A stretch of DNA of 64,000 nucleotides from Methanoculleus formosensis (GTDB taxonomy: Archaea; Halobacteriota; Methanomicrobia; Methanomicrobiales; Methanoculleaceae). The first letter of the stretch is position 1. Every line of letters starts with the position of its first letter. Below the pieces are notes generated by a model. The model searched no databases and was not told the DNA's origin. It saw only the letters and a list, made by a program, of their open reading frames with translations. The stretch is from NCBI RefSeq assembly GCF_025384765.1, contig NZ_VHLL01000002.1, positions 1 through 64,000 of the forward strand, given 5' to 3'. The translations under genes were made by a program, and so were the position numbers. Of the stretch, positions 48,769 to 59,205 are shown one piece after another.

Positions 48769-50910
48769 TCACCAGATTTCGGCCAGGTACTCCCCCTCCG
48801 CGGCGACGGCCCGGTCGTGCCACTCCGTGCCGACCCATCCATACTCGCTGAACCGCGGGGAGACGAAGAGCCCGGTCCCGCCGTTTTCAAGCGTCCAGAC
48901 CTCCTGCCCGGGGGTGAACCGGCCCGCGACCTCGTCTTCCACCGCGCAATAGACGATCGCGTCGATGTTCTTCACCACCGACGCAGCCACCAGGTTCGGG
49001 GCGAGGTAGGACTGGTCGGCATCCTCCCCGATGAGGAAGACGTCGCCGGTCTCCCGGACGGCGTCGACGATCCCGGTGTTGGAGGAGCCCGCGATCATCA
49101 GGATGACGTCGGCGTTCCCGGCCCGGAGGTCGCGGGCGAGGTCACCTGCACGCCCCGGCATCCCGAACCCCTCGAAGGACTCGCCGACGTAGAGGACCGT
49201 CACGTTCACGGCCGGATCGTATGCCGCCGCCCCGGCCCTGAACCCCTCGACGAAGGGCTCGATGACCCCCACCGGGGCGCCGGCGACCGCGCCGATCCTT
49301 CCTGTCTCCGTCATGTTCGCCGCCATCACGCCCGCAAGGTAGGAGGCACCGTAGGGAACCATCACGGCGTCGCAGGCGTTCGGGAGGCCGTGGTCTTCCT
49401 GTTCGAGGGTGACGAACCGGATATCAGGGTTCGCCGCCGCCCAGCGCCGGGAGGCGTCGGTGAACTGGAACCCCTCGACGATGACGAGGTCGGGCTTCTC
49501 GGTGAAGTTCTGGGCAGCGAAGACGGCGTCGAGGAGCGCGAGGTCGGCGTAGGTGAACTCCCGCTTGGTGAAGTCGAACGTCTCCTCTGCCCGGAAGAGC
49601 CCCCGGTAGGCCGAGTCGGCAAACGACCGGTCGCCCTTTTCGAGCGGGTAGACCATCCAGACCACGGGTCTGTCGCCGCCGGTGCCAAAGAGAGCGGGGA
49701 GGCGTTCCGGGACCTCCGCGGACGCGACCGGGGTGCTCTCGGAGAACGCCCCGCCCTCGACCGTCCAGCGAGTGTAGTAGCCGGCGAGCGGCCCCGCGGC
49801 GGAGTTCTCGCCGAACCGGAGGGGGCCGGAGGCGCCGGTGACCGCCGGGTGAGCGCCCGCACGGATCATCGCCGCGGCCTCGGACGCCTCCCGGGGGTCC
49901 CAGCCCAACGTGGCGCCGTCGCCGGAGACGACCCACCGCAGAGAGGCCGCGAGCGGTTCGCCGCGTGCCGCCTCCTGCCGGGCCGCGGTGTAGACGGCGA
50001 GGAGGAGGCCGTCGTAGGCCTGTGCGGCAAACGGCGGGGGTTCCTCGCCGAAGACCTCGTCGTGGGCGATCGCGTAGCCGGTCGAAGGGTCGGGAGCAAG
50101 CGACGTGCCCGATATCCCCTCCGAGCGTTCACCCAGGCGCTCGATCAGGTCGGGCGAACGGCCGGCGTCGGCGAGGAAGACCGGGGTGGGGAAGAGGGCG
50201 TCCGCGAGCCCGGCGGCCTCCTCGGGGTAGACGGCGGCGACGACCAGATCGGGCTCCTCCCCGGCGGCCCGGGCCGCAACCGCCGTGATATCGTCCGGTG
50301 AGTCGACGAACGCCGTCCCGGTGAGCCGGATCCCGTTCCGTGCCGCCGCTGCCGGGGCGAGCCGGACGAACGTCGCCCCGTAGGTGGTGTTTGCCGCAAC
50401 GAGCGAGACGTTCTCTACACCGGTATCGGAGAGAATCCCAAAGATCGCCTTCAGCTGCTCACCGTCACCGGAACAGGTCCGCCAGACGAGATCGTTCTCC
50501 CGGAATTCGGCCGTGACGAGGCCCGAGGTGGCGCTCGGCGACATGAGGAGTTTGCCCCGCCCGGTGACGAGGGGAGCGATCTCGAGGAGTTCCGCGCTCG
50601 TCGCTGGGCCGATGATGACGTCGATATCCCCGCGCCCGGCAAGCTCCTCCGCGTAGGCGGAGATGTTCCCCGTGCTCGTGTCGCGGTAGACGAGTTCGAC
50701 CGGCCGGCCGCCCTCCCGGTTCAGCGCCTCCGCCGCCCAGGCGAGGCCGTCGAGGGAATGGGTGGCAAGCGAGCCGTTAGCCGGCAGGAGGACGCCGATC
50801 CGGACGGGATCGGGAGCGGCGGTGCAGCCTGCGGAAAGGATCGCCGACGCGACGATGCAGGTGAGCAGAACGAGCGGCAGGAGGGCAGGGAACCGGGGTC
50901 GTGGGGTCAT
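48769..50910 (-). CDS. Two-part binding lipoprotein (LIVBP-like + BMP/PnrA-like)
   Basis: 713 residues from ATG 50910; an upstream ATG at 50958 is unlikely. An N-terminal signal peptide ends with the lipobox LSAGC at about residue 28. Residues about 35-370 are a Leu/Ile/Val-type periplasmic binding fold (VRIGVLLPANGSLATHSLDG, GPATSAELLEIAPLVTGRG). Residues about 385-700 are a basic-membrane-protein (BMP) fold (VVWMVYPLEKGDRSFADSAY, GRIGAVAGAPVGVIEPFVEG). Two complete ligand-binding modules in one lipoprotein are unusual. No permease or ATPase gene lies next to it. The ligand cannot be told; BMP proteins often bind nucleosides. Confidence 0.85.
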   Translation of the reverse strand: MTPRPRFPALLPLVLLTCIVASAILSAGCTAAPDPVRIGVLLPANGSLATHSLDGLAWAAEALNREGGRPVELVYRDTSTGNISAYAEELAGRGDIDVIIGPATSAELLEIAPLVTGRGKLLMSPSATSGLVTAEFRENDLVWRTCSGDGEQLKAIFGILSDTGVENVSLVAANTTYGATFVRLAPAAAARNGIRLTGTAFVDSPDDITAVAARAAGEEPDLVVAAVYPEEAAGLADALFPTPVFLADAGRSPDLIERLGERSEGISGTSLAPDPSTGYAIAHDEVFGEEPPPFAAQAYDGLLLAVYTAARQEAARGEPLAASLRWVVSGDGATLGWDPREASEAAAMIRAGAHPAVTGASGPLRFGENSAAGPLAGYYTRWTVEGGAFSESTPVASAEVPERLPALFGTGGDRPVVWMVYPLEKGDRSFADSAYRGLFRAEETFDFTKREFTYADLALLDAVFAAQNFTEKPDLVIVEGFQFTDASRRWAAANPDIRFVTLEQEDHGLPNACDAVMVPYGASYLAGVMAANMTETGRIGAVAGAPVGVIEPFVEGFRAGAAAYDPAVNVTVLYVGESFEGFGMPGRAGDLARDLRAGNADVILMIAGSSNTGIVDAVRETGDVFLIGEDADQSYLAPNLVAASVVKNIDAIVYCAVEDEVAGRFTPGQEVWTLENGGTGLFVSPRFSEYGWVGTEWHDRAVAAEGEYLAEIW

Positions 50911-51051
50911 GACAGATCTTCGTCCGGGCGCCGGGGTCGCGGCCGGCAGCCGATGCACTATACGTCGACAGTGGTCCGGATATGGTTTTTTATCGGAGTT
51001 CCGGCGGCCAAGCGGCCCTCATCCCGGAGTGCCCCGGTGGAAGGGTCCTGA

Positions 51052-51216
51052 TCAGGGCATCCCATCCAGGTGCTCCATCTTCAGCCTGAGGATCCGGCCG
51101 CAGGACTCGTCGATCCGCTCCTCCGGGATCTTCCCCGACTCGACGGGTTCCTTCACGATCCCGACCGCCCTCTCCGCGATCTCCTCGTCGCAGTCGAGGT
51201 AGTTCTGCCTGGTGAT
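51052..51216 (-). pseudogene. C-terminal remnant of a GH3 glycoside hydrolase
   Basis: On the minus strand the frame ends PEERIDESCGRILRLKMEHL, the typical last helix of family 3 beta-N-acetylhexosaminidases, then a stop at 51052. The remaining gene is absent. 51217-51428 shows nothing. Confidence 0.55.
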
Positions 51217-51428
51217 CCCGGGATATCCGCCTCCTGGAAGGCGTCGCGAGGCAGACCCCGGTCTTCTCCCTCGCGCGTGCGTAGCCGTCGGCCGCGGGCG
51301 GGAGCGCCGAACCTCCCCGACGTGCAAGGGGAAGAGCGTAGAGCATTCTCGACGCCTTCTGGAGCGGCGCACCCCCCACGTCAAAGGCCCTGCTCCACCC
51401 CTTCCAACCCCGCAGGCTGACGACCGGC

Positions 51429-53849
51429 TCAACACCGGGCAGAGGAAGACGGAATATCCTCCTCTCCGGATGAGAGCGGACGCAAGACCAGATACAGGGC
51501 AGGTTTCCGGTCATATCGAACCATTCTACCCCAGGCCTCTACATCACGTATGCCGTTGCCGGAAGACCGCAGACACAAACGGCAGGACAGATCACTGCTC
51601 TCATAGGAGACCAGGCACCGTAACAACCCGGGAGGAAGATCTGCTCCACTCTCCATATACTCGCGAAACGACCTCCCGGCAAGTTCGGCCGCGTCGCGGC
51701 ACCCGACAAGGGTTGCAGCGAGTTTGTTTGCATCAAGGATGCACCCGTCCCGGTCGAGGATAACGATGGGATACGGCATCTGCTCTACGAGCAGCCGGAA
51801 GAACTCTCTGCCTTCGCGGTTGCACTCCCTTGCAAATCGCCGTAACAGGGCAACTGAAGCCTGGTTAACAAATGCCTCGACGGTCTCCCTGTTCGTAACA
51901 TCGCCCGGTCGAAACAACTCAATCAGGATATTACCAAAAATCTCGCCCTTACAGGCAAACCCCATGCAAAAACCCCGGCCAGGTCTTAACCTCTCTTGAG
52001 CCTGTACGCAACGCTCCTGTGGGATCCTGTGGAAACAGAGATCGTACGGCGATAAAACTTCAATGAGTGCACCTTTATGGAAGTCCGTCTCGGACAGGGG
52101 CAACTCACTGATAGGAAACGATACCCCGAGCGGATTGACGATCCCGAGAGCCTCCCAGAGCGCATTGGTCTGCTCTTCTTCTCCCACAACAGCACGGAGC
52201 GTAAACTCCCTCTGCTCTGGATCGAACGAGTTGATGCCGATGACACTCTCCGGGACGAGATCGTAGAGGCGATCCGCAATGTAACGGTAGAGATCTACCG
52301 AGTCCTCCATCTCGATGAAGTTCATCGCGGTCCGGGAGAGGAACTGCAGGTTTTGGACCTGCACTTTTTCGCGCGCCAGGCTCTTCTTGAGGGTGTCGTT
52401 GGCAACCCTCCTATCAATCGCAATCGCAGCCTGCCGGATGAGCGCCTCGATGAGATCCTTATTCGGCAGCAAGGAGCCACGTTTCTGGCTTATCCCGACA
52501 TTGCCGATGAGTCTTCCCTTGGAGACAAGCCCCATCAGATAGATGTCAAGTTCTCCTGCTGTTTCCACAATCTGTTTATGCAGAAGCCGGGAGCGTGGAG
52601 GCACCTTTACAAGACTCCTGCACTGGATAAGTTCCGTCATGTCGGCCTTATTAATAAGAAAAAGCATCCCCGCGGGGCGCGTTCCCGGGGATTGCTCCGT
52701 TATCTCCAGTGCAGTAGAATCCCCGACAATACTTTTGAGAACGAGGTTTTGCGTAGGTCCATCGATGATGTCGATCCATACCAGAGGTAGCGGGGCGAGC
52801 GAGTAGACCTGCCGCACAACGTAATCGTAGATGTCATCATCTTCGCCCATGTCCATAAAGGCCATACCGGTCTGCGAGAGGAACTCCATCCCTCTGATAT
52901 AGTCGTTGATCTTCGCTGCAGCCTCGCGCTTCTCGGTGATATCCCTGCCCATGCCCTGACATTCGGAGAGGTGGTCGGAGGTATCAAAGAACGCGCGCAT
53001 TGTCCACGTATTCCAGCGGATCCGCCCTGAAGGATGATGTATCCGGCATTCGAACGTGGAGACCGGATGATCGCGGCTCAGCGACCGAAATGCCTGATCC
53101 CTCGCATGGGCATCTTCATTGCATATACGGGGAATAAAGGGCTTCCCGATGAGATGCTCCACGCGCTCCTCAGAATACCGGGCATACGCAGCATTCACAA
53201 ACGTGGCGGTGCCGTCCGGCATGCACCGGACGATAAACTCGGTCTGATCCTCGATGATACCCCGGTACCGGGCCTCACTCACCCGGAGCCTCTCCTGAGA
53301 GGCAACCTGATCGGTGATATCCTCAATGATCAGCGTGATACCCCGGGCTCCATCCTCAAATACCGTCGGCATCCGTTTCACGCGGAAATGACGCTCTGTT
53401 TCCTGCAGAACGCAGCGCATCTCAATGATCCGGTCTGGTGCGTCGCGTAACTCCGGCGGTGATAGATTGTTCTTCAGTGCAACGAGAATGGGGTTTTGTG
53501 AGATATGTATACTCGTGCCGACGACCGATTCCCGATCTTCGTTGAGCGCTACGAGCATCGGTTCGTTGACCTTCAGGATCCTGTTCTCATCATCGAGAAC
53601 AACGACCATGTCGGAAGAGAAGTCAAGCATGGCAGATATGGGGACGCGATGGGAGAGGAAGTATACCTTTGCAGCTCCAATCTCCTGCATGTCGACCTGC
53701 CCGGAGATGAGGAGCATATCGAGATATTTCGATACAAGATTCCTGTTCATATGCAGTTTAGAAGAGACATCCGAGATGGTCATCCCCCGCGGGTTCCATT
53801 TCAGGTATTGTTTGATTCGATCCATCCTCTCCTGATCGAGCACGCTCAT
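51429..53849 (-). CDS. HTH-PAS-GAF sensor protein
   Basis: 806 residues. Residues about 1-70 are a winged helix (RMDRIKQYLKWNPRGMTISD, KYLDMLLISGQVDM). PAS domains follow at about 70-180 (DDENRILKVNEPMLVALNED) and 190-310 (YRGIIEDQTEFIVRCMPDGT). Two GAF-like regions lie at about 315-480 and 490-670, each starting with an FLSxTxMxFxxM motif. A last PAS-like domain is at about 680-800 (MPYPIVILDRDGCILDANKL). No kinase domain is present. Such proteins are frequent in Methanomicrobiales and probably combine sensing with DNA binding. AT-rich DNA upstream holds a promoter. Confidence 0.85.
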   Translation of the reverse strand: MSVLDQERMDRIKQYLKWNPRGMTISDVSSKLHMNRNLVSKYLDMLLISGQVDMQEIGAAKVYFLSHRVPISAMLDFSSDMVVVLDDENRILKVNEPMLVALNEDRESVVGTSIHISQNPILVALKNNLSPPELRDAPDRIIEMRCVLQETERHFRVKRMPTVFEDGARGITLIIEDITDQVASQERLRVSEARYRGIIEDQTEFIVRCMPDGTATFVNAAYARYSEERVEHLIGKPFIPRICNEDAHARDQAFRSLSRDHPVSTFECRIHHPSGRIRWNTWTMRAFFDTSDHLSECQGMGRDITEKREAAAKINDYIRGMEFLSQTGMAFMDMGEDDDIYDYVVRQVYSLAPLPLVWIDIIDGPTQNLVLKSIVGDSTALEITEQSPGTRPAGMLFLINKADMTELIQCRSLVKVPPRSRLLHKQIVETAGELDIYLMGLVSKGRLIGNVGISQKRGSLLPNKDLIEALIRQAAIAIDRRVANDTLKKSLAREKVQVQNLQFLSRTAMNFIEMEDSVDLYRYIADRLYDLVPESVIGINSFDPEQREFTLRAVVGEEEQTNALWEALGIVNPLGVSFPISELPLSETDFHKGALIEVLSPYDLCFHRIPQERCVQAQERLRPGRGFCMGFACKGEIFGNILIELFRPGDVTNRETVEAFVNQASVALLRRFARECNREGREFFRLLVEQMPYPIVILDRDGCILDANKLAATLVGCRDAAELAGRSFREYMESGADLPPGLLRCLVSYESSDLSCRLCLRSSGNGIRDVEAWGRMVRYDRKPALYLVLRPLSSGEEDIPSSSARC

Positions 53850-54170
53850 ACAAGGGAATTAGGTGCTGGCATAGTAAATTTTTTTATTTGCAGGCCCCTA
53901 AACGAGTATCGGAGATTCTGCCGGGTGCCCTTCTTTCCGGCGCGTATTCAACACACAGCCATACCCGTAACTGCGACGGCATCTAAGGGTGTGCAGGATC
54001 ACGGCAAAATGCATATCAAAATGTGCATGGCACACTATGGTGCATATTTTCATTGCAGACTTATATGGCGAAATTAGTGTGCAAATTCATAATAAAGGGT
54101 GGATTCCATCTTATTTTGGCACAGGACAACTGATGATGTGCCGTGTGACCACAGGAAAGGTAAAGCGGAG
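53850..54170. other. Intergenic region with two promoters
   Basis: Contains an A/T-rich box near 53878 on the minus side for the sensor gene and a TTATATGG box near 54060 on the plus side for the TPR gene. No gene is visible. Confidence 0.45.
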
Positions 54171-54500
54171 ATGCAGACATTTAACTTCAACACGGAACAC
54201 CTGATCCGACAGGCACAGGAAAAGTCGATGCGAGGAGATCACGCCGCTGCAGTGGAATGCCTGAGGAAGGCAATTGACATGGAACCGCAGCACCCGGGGG
54301 CGTTTGCCCTGATGGGGGATTGCTGCGACTACCTCGGTCAGCATGAGCAGGCAATCGCAAGTTACGATCAGGCAATCAGGATCGATCCCTATCATGCAGA
54401 TGCATGGTTCAACAAGGGAATGAGTTTGAGATCGGTTGGGAGGGACGCAGAAGCAACGCAGTGTATTGCGAAATCAATCGAACTGTATTGCGGCCGTTGA
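54171..54500 (+). CDS. TPR-repeat protein
   Basis: 109 residues from ATG 54171 with GCGGAG just before it. Three tetratricopeptide repeats: AVECLRKAIDMEPQHPGAFA, then EQAIASYDQAIRIDPYHADA, then EATQCIAKSIELYC. It is a protein-binding module without catalytic domain. There is no obvious partner gene. Confidence 0.8.
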   Translation: MQTFNFNTEHLIRQAQEKSMRGDHAAAVECLRKAIDMEPQHPGAFALMGDCCDYLGQHEQAIASYDQAIRIDPYHADAWFNKGMSLRSVGRDAEATQCIAKSIELYCGR

Positions 54501-54796
54501 GGCAGCATTAAGTTACCACACACCACAACTTTCGACGCTGCCGCACAACAAAGGACCGGTAAGCAGTCATGAGAAAAATACATTTTTATGGTCCTAAGAC
54601 CGGACAAGGCAGTGGATGAACATTTCAGCGATCGCCGACCTCTAATACCGTGGTTCTTCTCCCGCCTATCTGCTCGAATCAATGCGCCCTCATACCATCC
54701 GGGATGCCGGGCGAAGCGAACATCTTCCTCAAGCAGATCCCCCTCCCGGGGGATGATTCCTGCATTCCTATGAAAATGGGGTTGACCTGACCCGCA

Positions 54797-57388
54797 TCAC
54801 GATGCATCAGGGACACGTTCCGTATAGGCATGGAGGAACCGCTGGCCGGAGTAAACCTCATCTGTCGCGGATTTCCCCGATTTTCCTGCCTGAACAACGA
54901 CTCCTGCATCATTCCAGGGTCCTCGCTCCGTGAGAACAACCGCCCCCTCTGTCTTCCCGTACACAGTAAGAGCTGCCTCCTTGATAGTCAGTGACTTCCC
55001 CGTGATGCCGGCCCGGAAACCGTAAGCCTCAATTTTACCGGCCATCATGGATATCTCCCCACACGGCACGGACACCCCGTAATTCTCACTTTCAATCGTT
55101 ACAACGCCCCCTAATTCGAGATCTCCCTTCTCAACAACAATACCACAGCCCCCCGAATCCCTCATCCGTGAATTGGTAATCCTGATAATCCCGCAAGGGA
55201 TCTTTGCTGATCCTGACGGGATGAGCACCCCGTAATCATCCGCTGTAATCTCCACTCTCCCGTTGGTAATAATCAGATTGCCTTTCTCGGATACAATTCC
55301 GCCAAACCTGCCGGTAACAATGACGGTCGCTCCATGGATGCCGATATCCTTTGTCGTATAAATCCCCACATTACCATTTGCATTCATATTTACCACGGTA
55401 CCAAGGATCAGGTTGCCCTCTTTCACCGAAAGACCGATCTCCACACCAGTAACTTTCAGACGACCACGTTCAATTTTCAGCGATTTACCCACAGAAAATC
55501 CGACATTACCGGAAGCCGAGAGATTAATACTTTCAATTACCGCAGATCCTGCCACAACCAGTCCGTTTTTACGGCCGGATACGGTGATGGATCCAAAGGT
55601 CGAGGTCATCTTTTTCCCGGAAATCCGCATGCCGTCTTCAGCCTCCCCGGAGACAGATATATCCCCGCCGGACATGGTATAGGAGCCGTTCACCACAATT
55701 CCGTTGATCCTGCCAATCCCCATAATCCGGCCACCGGAAATTTCTGCATTACCTGCAATCTGCATTGCCGTATCTCCTGTAAGCATCAGACCTCCCCCGA
55801 GATAGTTCAGGTCACCTCCAACAGATATTCCGGTCTCCCCGGATGCAGTGATATTTCCGTTTTGTATCTGCAGGTTTCCTCCAACCGCGATGGCAGTTTT
55901 TCCGGAGATTTCGTAGTCCCCGGAAAGATCCATATTCCGGGAAACAAAACACCCATAATCCTCTCCTGACAGAGTACCATTCGACCGGAGAATATTGCAC
56001 GAACCGTTTACCTGCACACAGGATGTTGCATTCAGATCAAATGTCGAAACGTCAACGGTGAGACTGCCCTCCTCCAGACGAATACCTGTATCGCCGCAGG
56101 AGGCGTCAAAAACAGCAGAAGATACAGATATAGAACCGTGGTGAATCAGAATTCCGCATCCCTCAGGGCTCTCGATCTGCAGGCCCCCTACGGAGAGATT
56201 CATATCTCCCGCAAGGTCAATTCCTGCACGATTTCCATAGATTGTCAGGGAACACATGCCGGTTGTGGTTAAGCCCCCGAATACCGATCTGATTGCTGTC
56301 GTTTCAGAACTGATGTCGAGTACGCTGCCGTCTGTGACGGAGATGTTCCCTGACGCATAGATCCCGTAATCGTTTGTCCGGATGATGAGGATGGTTTGTG
56401 CAATTTGCAGGGAGCCGGACTCGACAAAAATCCCTCCGTCGTCTCCCTTTATGGACAACGCTGCAATACCCGTAAGTTTCAGGTTTCCGTTGCGAATGCG
56501 AATTCCCGGCCCATGAGGGCTGAAGATCTGGTTGTCAATCTGTTCCACCCGGATGGTGAGGTCTCCGGATGCTTCAATTGACGAGCCATGATAGTTGGAA
56601 AGGACAAGGGTGCGTGTTTCTGCAACCCAGTTCCATCCTTTGCCATAACAGTCGCCTTCGCCGGAGTAGGATCTCCCGCCGATGACAAACTCCTCGTTGG
56701 CCTCCGGAGCTCCTGACCTGTATTGATTGCTGTTTGCGGCATCAAGATTGGTATGCGGCTCACCGTCATGTTGTTTTGCGCAAAAGAGTTCGTAATCCAG
56801 TCCCTGCTTTAGTGTTGGGCCTGCAATAGCCAGAAGACCGGTACAGTACGTGATTACGCTGTCGAAATCCCCACACCGCCGCATGGTATCGAGGACCGGG
56901 ACCCATTTGTTTGAAGGGATGTCGGCGAGTGTTTTGTTGCCTGCAAATATCAGGGACAGGGCTTTTCTACGGCAGGAGACGGCTATCTCACGGTGGCGCA
57001 TGGTATCAGCGGACCATGCGGCCCGGAGATAATAGTCTATGGCTTTTTCCGGATTGTTCTCCTCCAGCTGGATACGTGCAGCACGTATATACCGTGAAGC
57101 TAACGGGGGGATATCCGGATTCTGGAGATCGCAGTAATCAGGAGACTGCAGGAAGTCTTTGGTGATTGCTGTTTTCTCCCCGATGTCTTTTGCAATGTAT
57201 CCGCAATGTGGACATACTTCAAGTTGGTTTTTAAGAATGTCCGTTGTCAGTTCCTTTGGACGACCCTCAAGCTCCACTATTCCCGATGTCCCTGCCGTAA
57301 CGGGATGCGTAGAGGGTGCACTGTTTATCTGTTTCGATGATTTATGGCAGACAAAACAGATTTTGGGGACGGTCTCAATCTGCGGCAT
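54797..57388 (-). CDS. DUF2225-like zinc domain fused to a long beta-helix
   Basis: 863 residues. The first 200 residues fit DUF2225: KICFVCHKSS and VCPHCGYIAKD form a zinc site, followed by a TPR-like helical part (NNPEKAIDYYLRAAWSADTM). From about residue 245 to the end more than twenty repeats of 18-25 residues follow a G-xI-ASGD/xxx-V pattern, as in SIEASGDLTIRVE and GISVGGDLNYLGG, typical of a right-handed beta-helix. No signal peptide or anchor is visible, so the helix may be cytoplasmic. DUF2225 joined to a beta-helix is not a combination I know. An AT-rich leader lies upstream at about 57585-57600. Confidence 0.65.
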   Translation of the reverse strand: MPQIETVPKICFVCHKSSKQINSAPSTHPVTAGTSGIVELEGRPKELTTDILKNQLEVCPHCGYIAKDIGEKTAITKDFLQSPDYCDLQNPDIPPLASRYIRAARIQLEENNPEKAIDYYLRAAWSADTMRHREIAVSCRRKALSLIFAGNKTLADIPSNKWVPVLDTMRRCGDFDSVITYCTGLLAIAGPTLKQGLDYELFCAKQHDGEPHTNLDAANSNQYRSGAPEANEEFVIGGRSYSGEGDCYGKGWNWVAETRTLVLSNYHGSSIEASGDLTIRVEQIDNQIFSPHGPGIRIRNGNLKLTGIAALSIKGDDGGIFVESGSLQIAQTILIIRTNDYGIYASGNISVTDGSVLDISSETTAIRSVFGGLTTTGMCSLTIYGNRAGIDLAGDMNLSVGGLQIESPEGCGILIHHGSISVSSAVFDASCGDTGIRLEEGSLTVDVSTFDLNATSCVQVNGSCNILRSNGTLSGEDYGCFVSRNMDLSGDYEISGKTAIAVGGNLQIQNGNITASGETGISVGGDLNYLGGGLMLTGDTAMQIAGNAEISGGRIMGIGRINGIVVNGSYTMSGGDISVSGEAEDGMRISGKKMTSTFGSITVSGRKNGLVVAGSAVIESINLSASGNVGFSVGKSLKIERGRLKVTGVEIGLSVKEGNLILGTVVNMNANGNVGIYTTKDIGIHGATVIVTGRFGGIVSEKGNLIITNGRVEITADDYGVLIPSGSAKIPCGIIRITNSRMRDSGGCGIVVEKGDLELGGVVTIESENYGVSVPCGEISMMAGKIEAYGFRAGITGKSLTIKEAALTVYGKTEGAVVLTERGPWNDAGVVVQAGKSGKSATDEVYSGQRFLHAYTERVPDAS

Positions 57389-58002
57389 GGCAACTTAAAC
57401 GTTGGTGATAACTCAGTATACGCCACGCAACTATATCCAGTTAACACCTGGCTACGATCATCAAGATCCTGGTTACAATGCTCATACCGAAACTGCAACT
57501 CTTGGAGGAAGAGGGGAGTTTCCGGGCATTAACTCCAGGATATTGCAGTAATCGCTGCATTTCAAAGGACCAGAATATTTCTGGTACCATTAAATATAAA
57601 CATTCCCATATGGTATCGGTTAATGTAAAGAGTACCGCCGGCCAACCCGCTTCCCTCCTCTTCATCGTTCTCTCCCATGCAGGACCTGCCCGGCACCGTA
57701 CCGGCAGGTGATCCGGCATATCCCGGAAGAAGACCGTCGGCGTTCCAGCGCTCCTGCCGGCTATATCCCGTCCGAACGGATACCCCCGGAGCATCCGCGG
57801 CTTTGACGGCATATATGCCGCAGCCGGACAACCAGAAGGCGCGGGACGACTTCGGGCAATTCTTTGTGATGCTCGATCCATTTCTTCGACACAGGGGGAC
57901 GTGTCTGACAACCGCGATCTGCCCACGCCCGGTCATGATGACGGAGAATACTCATAGTTTAAAAAGGTAGCGTCACAACACAATACAACGGATAGGAAAA
58001 AT
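57389..58002. other. Intergenic region with promoters, no gene seen
   Basis: On the minus strand TTTATATTT near 57595-57603 is a TATA candidate for the beta-helix gene. On the plus strand AGTTTAAAAAGG at 57957-57968 is a TATA candidate for the membrane protein. Open frames in between have compositional bias of noise and no similarity I can name. Confidence 0.45.
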
Positions 58003-59205
58003 ATGAAAATTTTAGAAGAGACGGGCATCTCCCTGGAAGTGACTCATCTCCTGGCCATTGGCCTGATAATGCTCGCCCTCAGTACCGTGCTCTTTTCGGT
58101 GGCTGCAGGGGCACTGCCCTACTATGAGGATGGCGTGTACGGTCTCCTTCTGATTATGTTCGGCCTGCAGCTGCAAACGATAGGAAAAACCCCGATCGGA
58201 TCATTGAAGAGATCGTGGCCGGGACTCATTTCAGGGGTCATCATCACCGCAATTGGTTTTGCCACCTGTTTTATTCCGGGAGTTCTTGGCGACACCCCAA
58301 AGGTTCTGGTGATGATCATCCTCGGAGCCGGCAGTAGTTTGCTGCTGTTGCAACTGGTTTCTGCAGATGAGGTGCATCGGTTCCGGAACACACTCGATGA
58401 CGGAGTAGTTACCCACCTTACCGTCAGCGGTGCAGCAGTCTCCATCCTGGAGATTCTGATTGCAGTCTTGATTGCAGCACAGATTTACCGGCCGTTCCTC
58501 ATTTCGACCGATATTATGGCGGTGGTCGCTCTGCTCTTCGGCATTGCCCTGTACTACCTCGCCTCTATGCTACAGAAGGTGCATCGACTTCACGCCGGGT
58601 CCGAAATCTCCACAAACACTCCGGGCGCATCCCTTTATACCATCATGGGAATGCAGTTCGGTCTCTATATGCTGGTTCTCGGCTGCCTGCTGGTTCCGGT
58701 GAACCTCGGACTATTGCCGTATGCTACAAGCGCCATGCATGGCGCCCTGATAGTGCTGCTTGGTGTTCAGGCTCTGGTCAGCGGCACTATGATGACGTTC
58801 GCGTTCAAACGTAACTGGATCTTCTTCTTTGTGGGGATGGTGTTCGTTGCGGTCGGGGCATTTGCTATCATTGTTCCTGACACGATTGTTGAGTTTCTGA
58901 TTCTCTTTATAGGAGGTTTCGTCATCCTCGGAGGATTTCATCTTCTTTACATCCTCATTTGGCCAAAACCAAAGTCCGCGGAGCCCACCCCGAAACCGAA
59001 AGGAAAAGATCTCCTGCTGATGATTGTGCTGCTTGCTCTGGCACTGCTTACGGTCGCCTTGATGATCACCTTCGGCCTATCGATGCTTATCAAAAACCTG
59101 ATTCAAGGTCTCATACTTGCCGTTGTTCTCGTATGCTTCGGACTGTCACAGTTCGCTCTGTTTTATGTCCAGTCACTCGCGGAGAAGAAACACCTTATCG
59201 GGTGA
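58003..59205 (+). CDS. DUF308/HdeD-like multi-pass membrane protein
   Basis: 400 residues with about ten or more hydrophobic helices, in pairs, for example LLAIGLIMLALSTVLFSVAA and FFFVGMVFVAVGAFAIIVPD. Short repeats of IVPDTIVEFLILFIGG type are typical of DUF308/HdeD-like proteins. A hydrophilic Pro/Lys-rich break near residue 320 separates two bundles. Function unknown. TATA box and a GGATAGG ribosome site stand directly upstream. Confidence 0.7.
   Translation: MKILEETGISLEVTHLLAIGLIMLALSTVLFSVAAGALPYYEDGVYGLLLIMFGLQLQTIGKTPIGSLKRSWPGLISGVIITAIGFATCFIPGVLGDTPKVLVMIILGAGSSLLLLQLVSADEVHRFRNTLDDGVVTHLTVSGAAVSILEILIAVLIAAQIYRPFLISTDIMAVVALLFGIALYYLASMLQKVHRLHAGSEISTNTPGASLYTIMGMQFGLYMLVLGCLLVPVNLGLLPYATSAMHGALIVLLGVQALVSGTMMTFAFKRNWIFFFVGMVFVAVGAFAIIVPDTIVEFLILFIGGFVILGGFHLLYILIWPKPKSAEPTPKPKGKDLLLMIVLLALALLTVALMITFGLSMLIKNLIQGLILAVVLVCFGLSQFALFYVQSLAEKKHLIG

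Noticed and set aside
48619-50301. 560-codon open frame opposite the fusion lipoprotein
   Set aside because: Pure antisense of a GC-rich gene with clear domains; the translation is rich in Arg, Gly, Asp and Pro without any fold-like pattern.
57441-57926. 161-codon frame on the minus strand upstream of the beta-helix gene
   Set aside because: No recognisable pattern; it contains promoter-like AT-rich DNA and overlaps other frames of the same quality.
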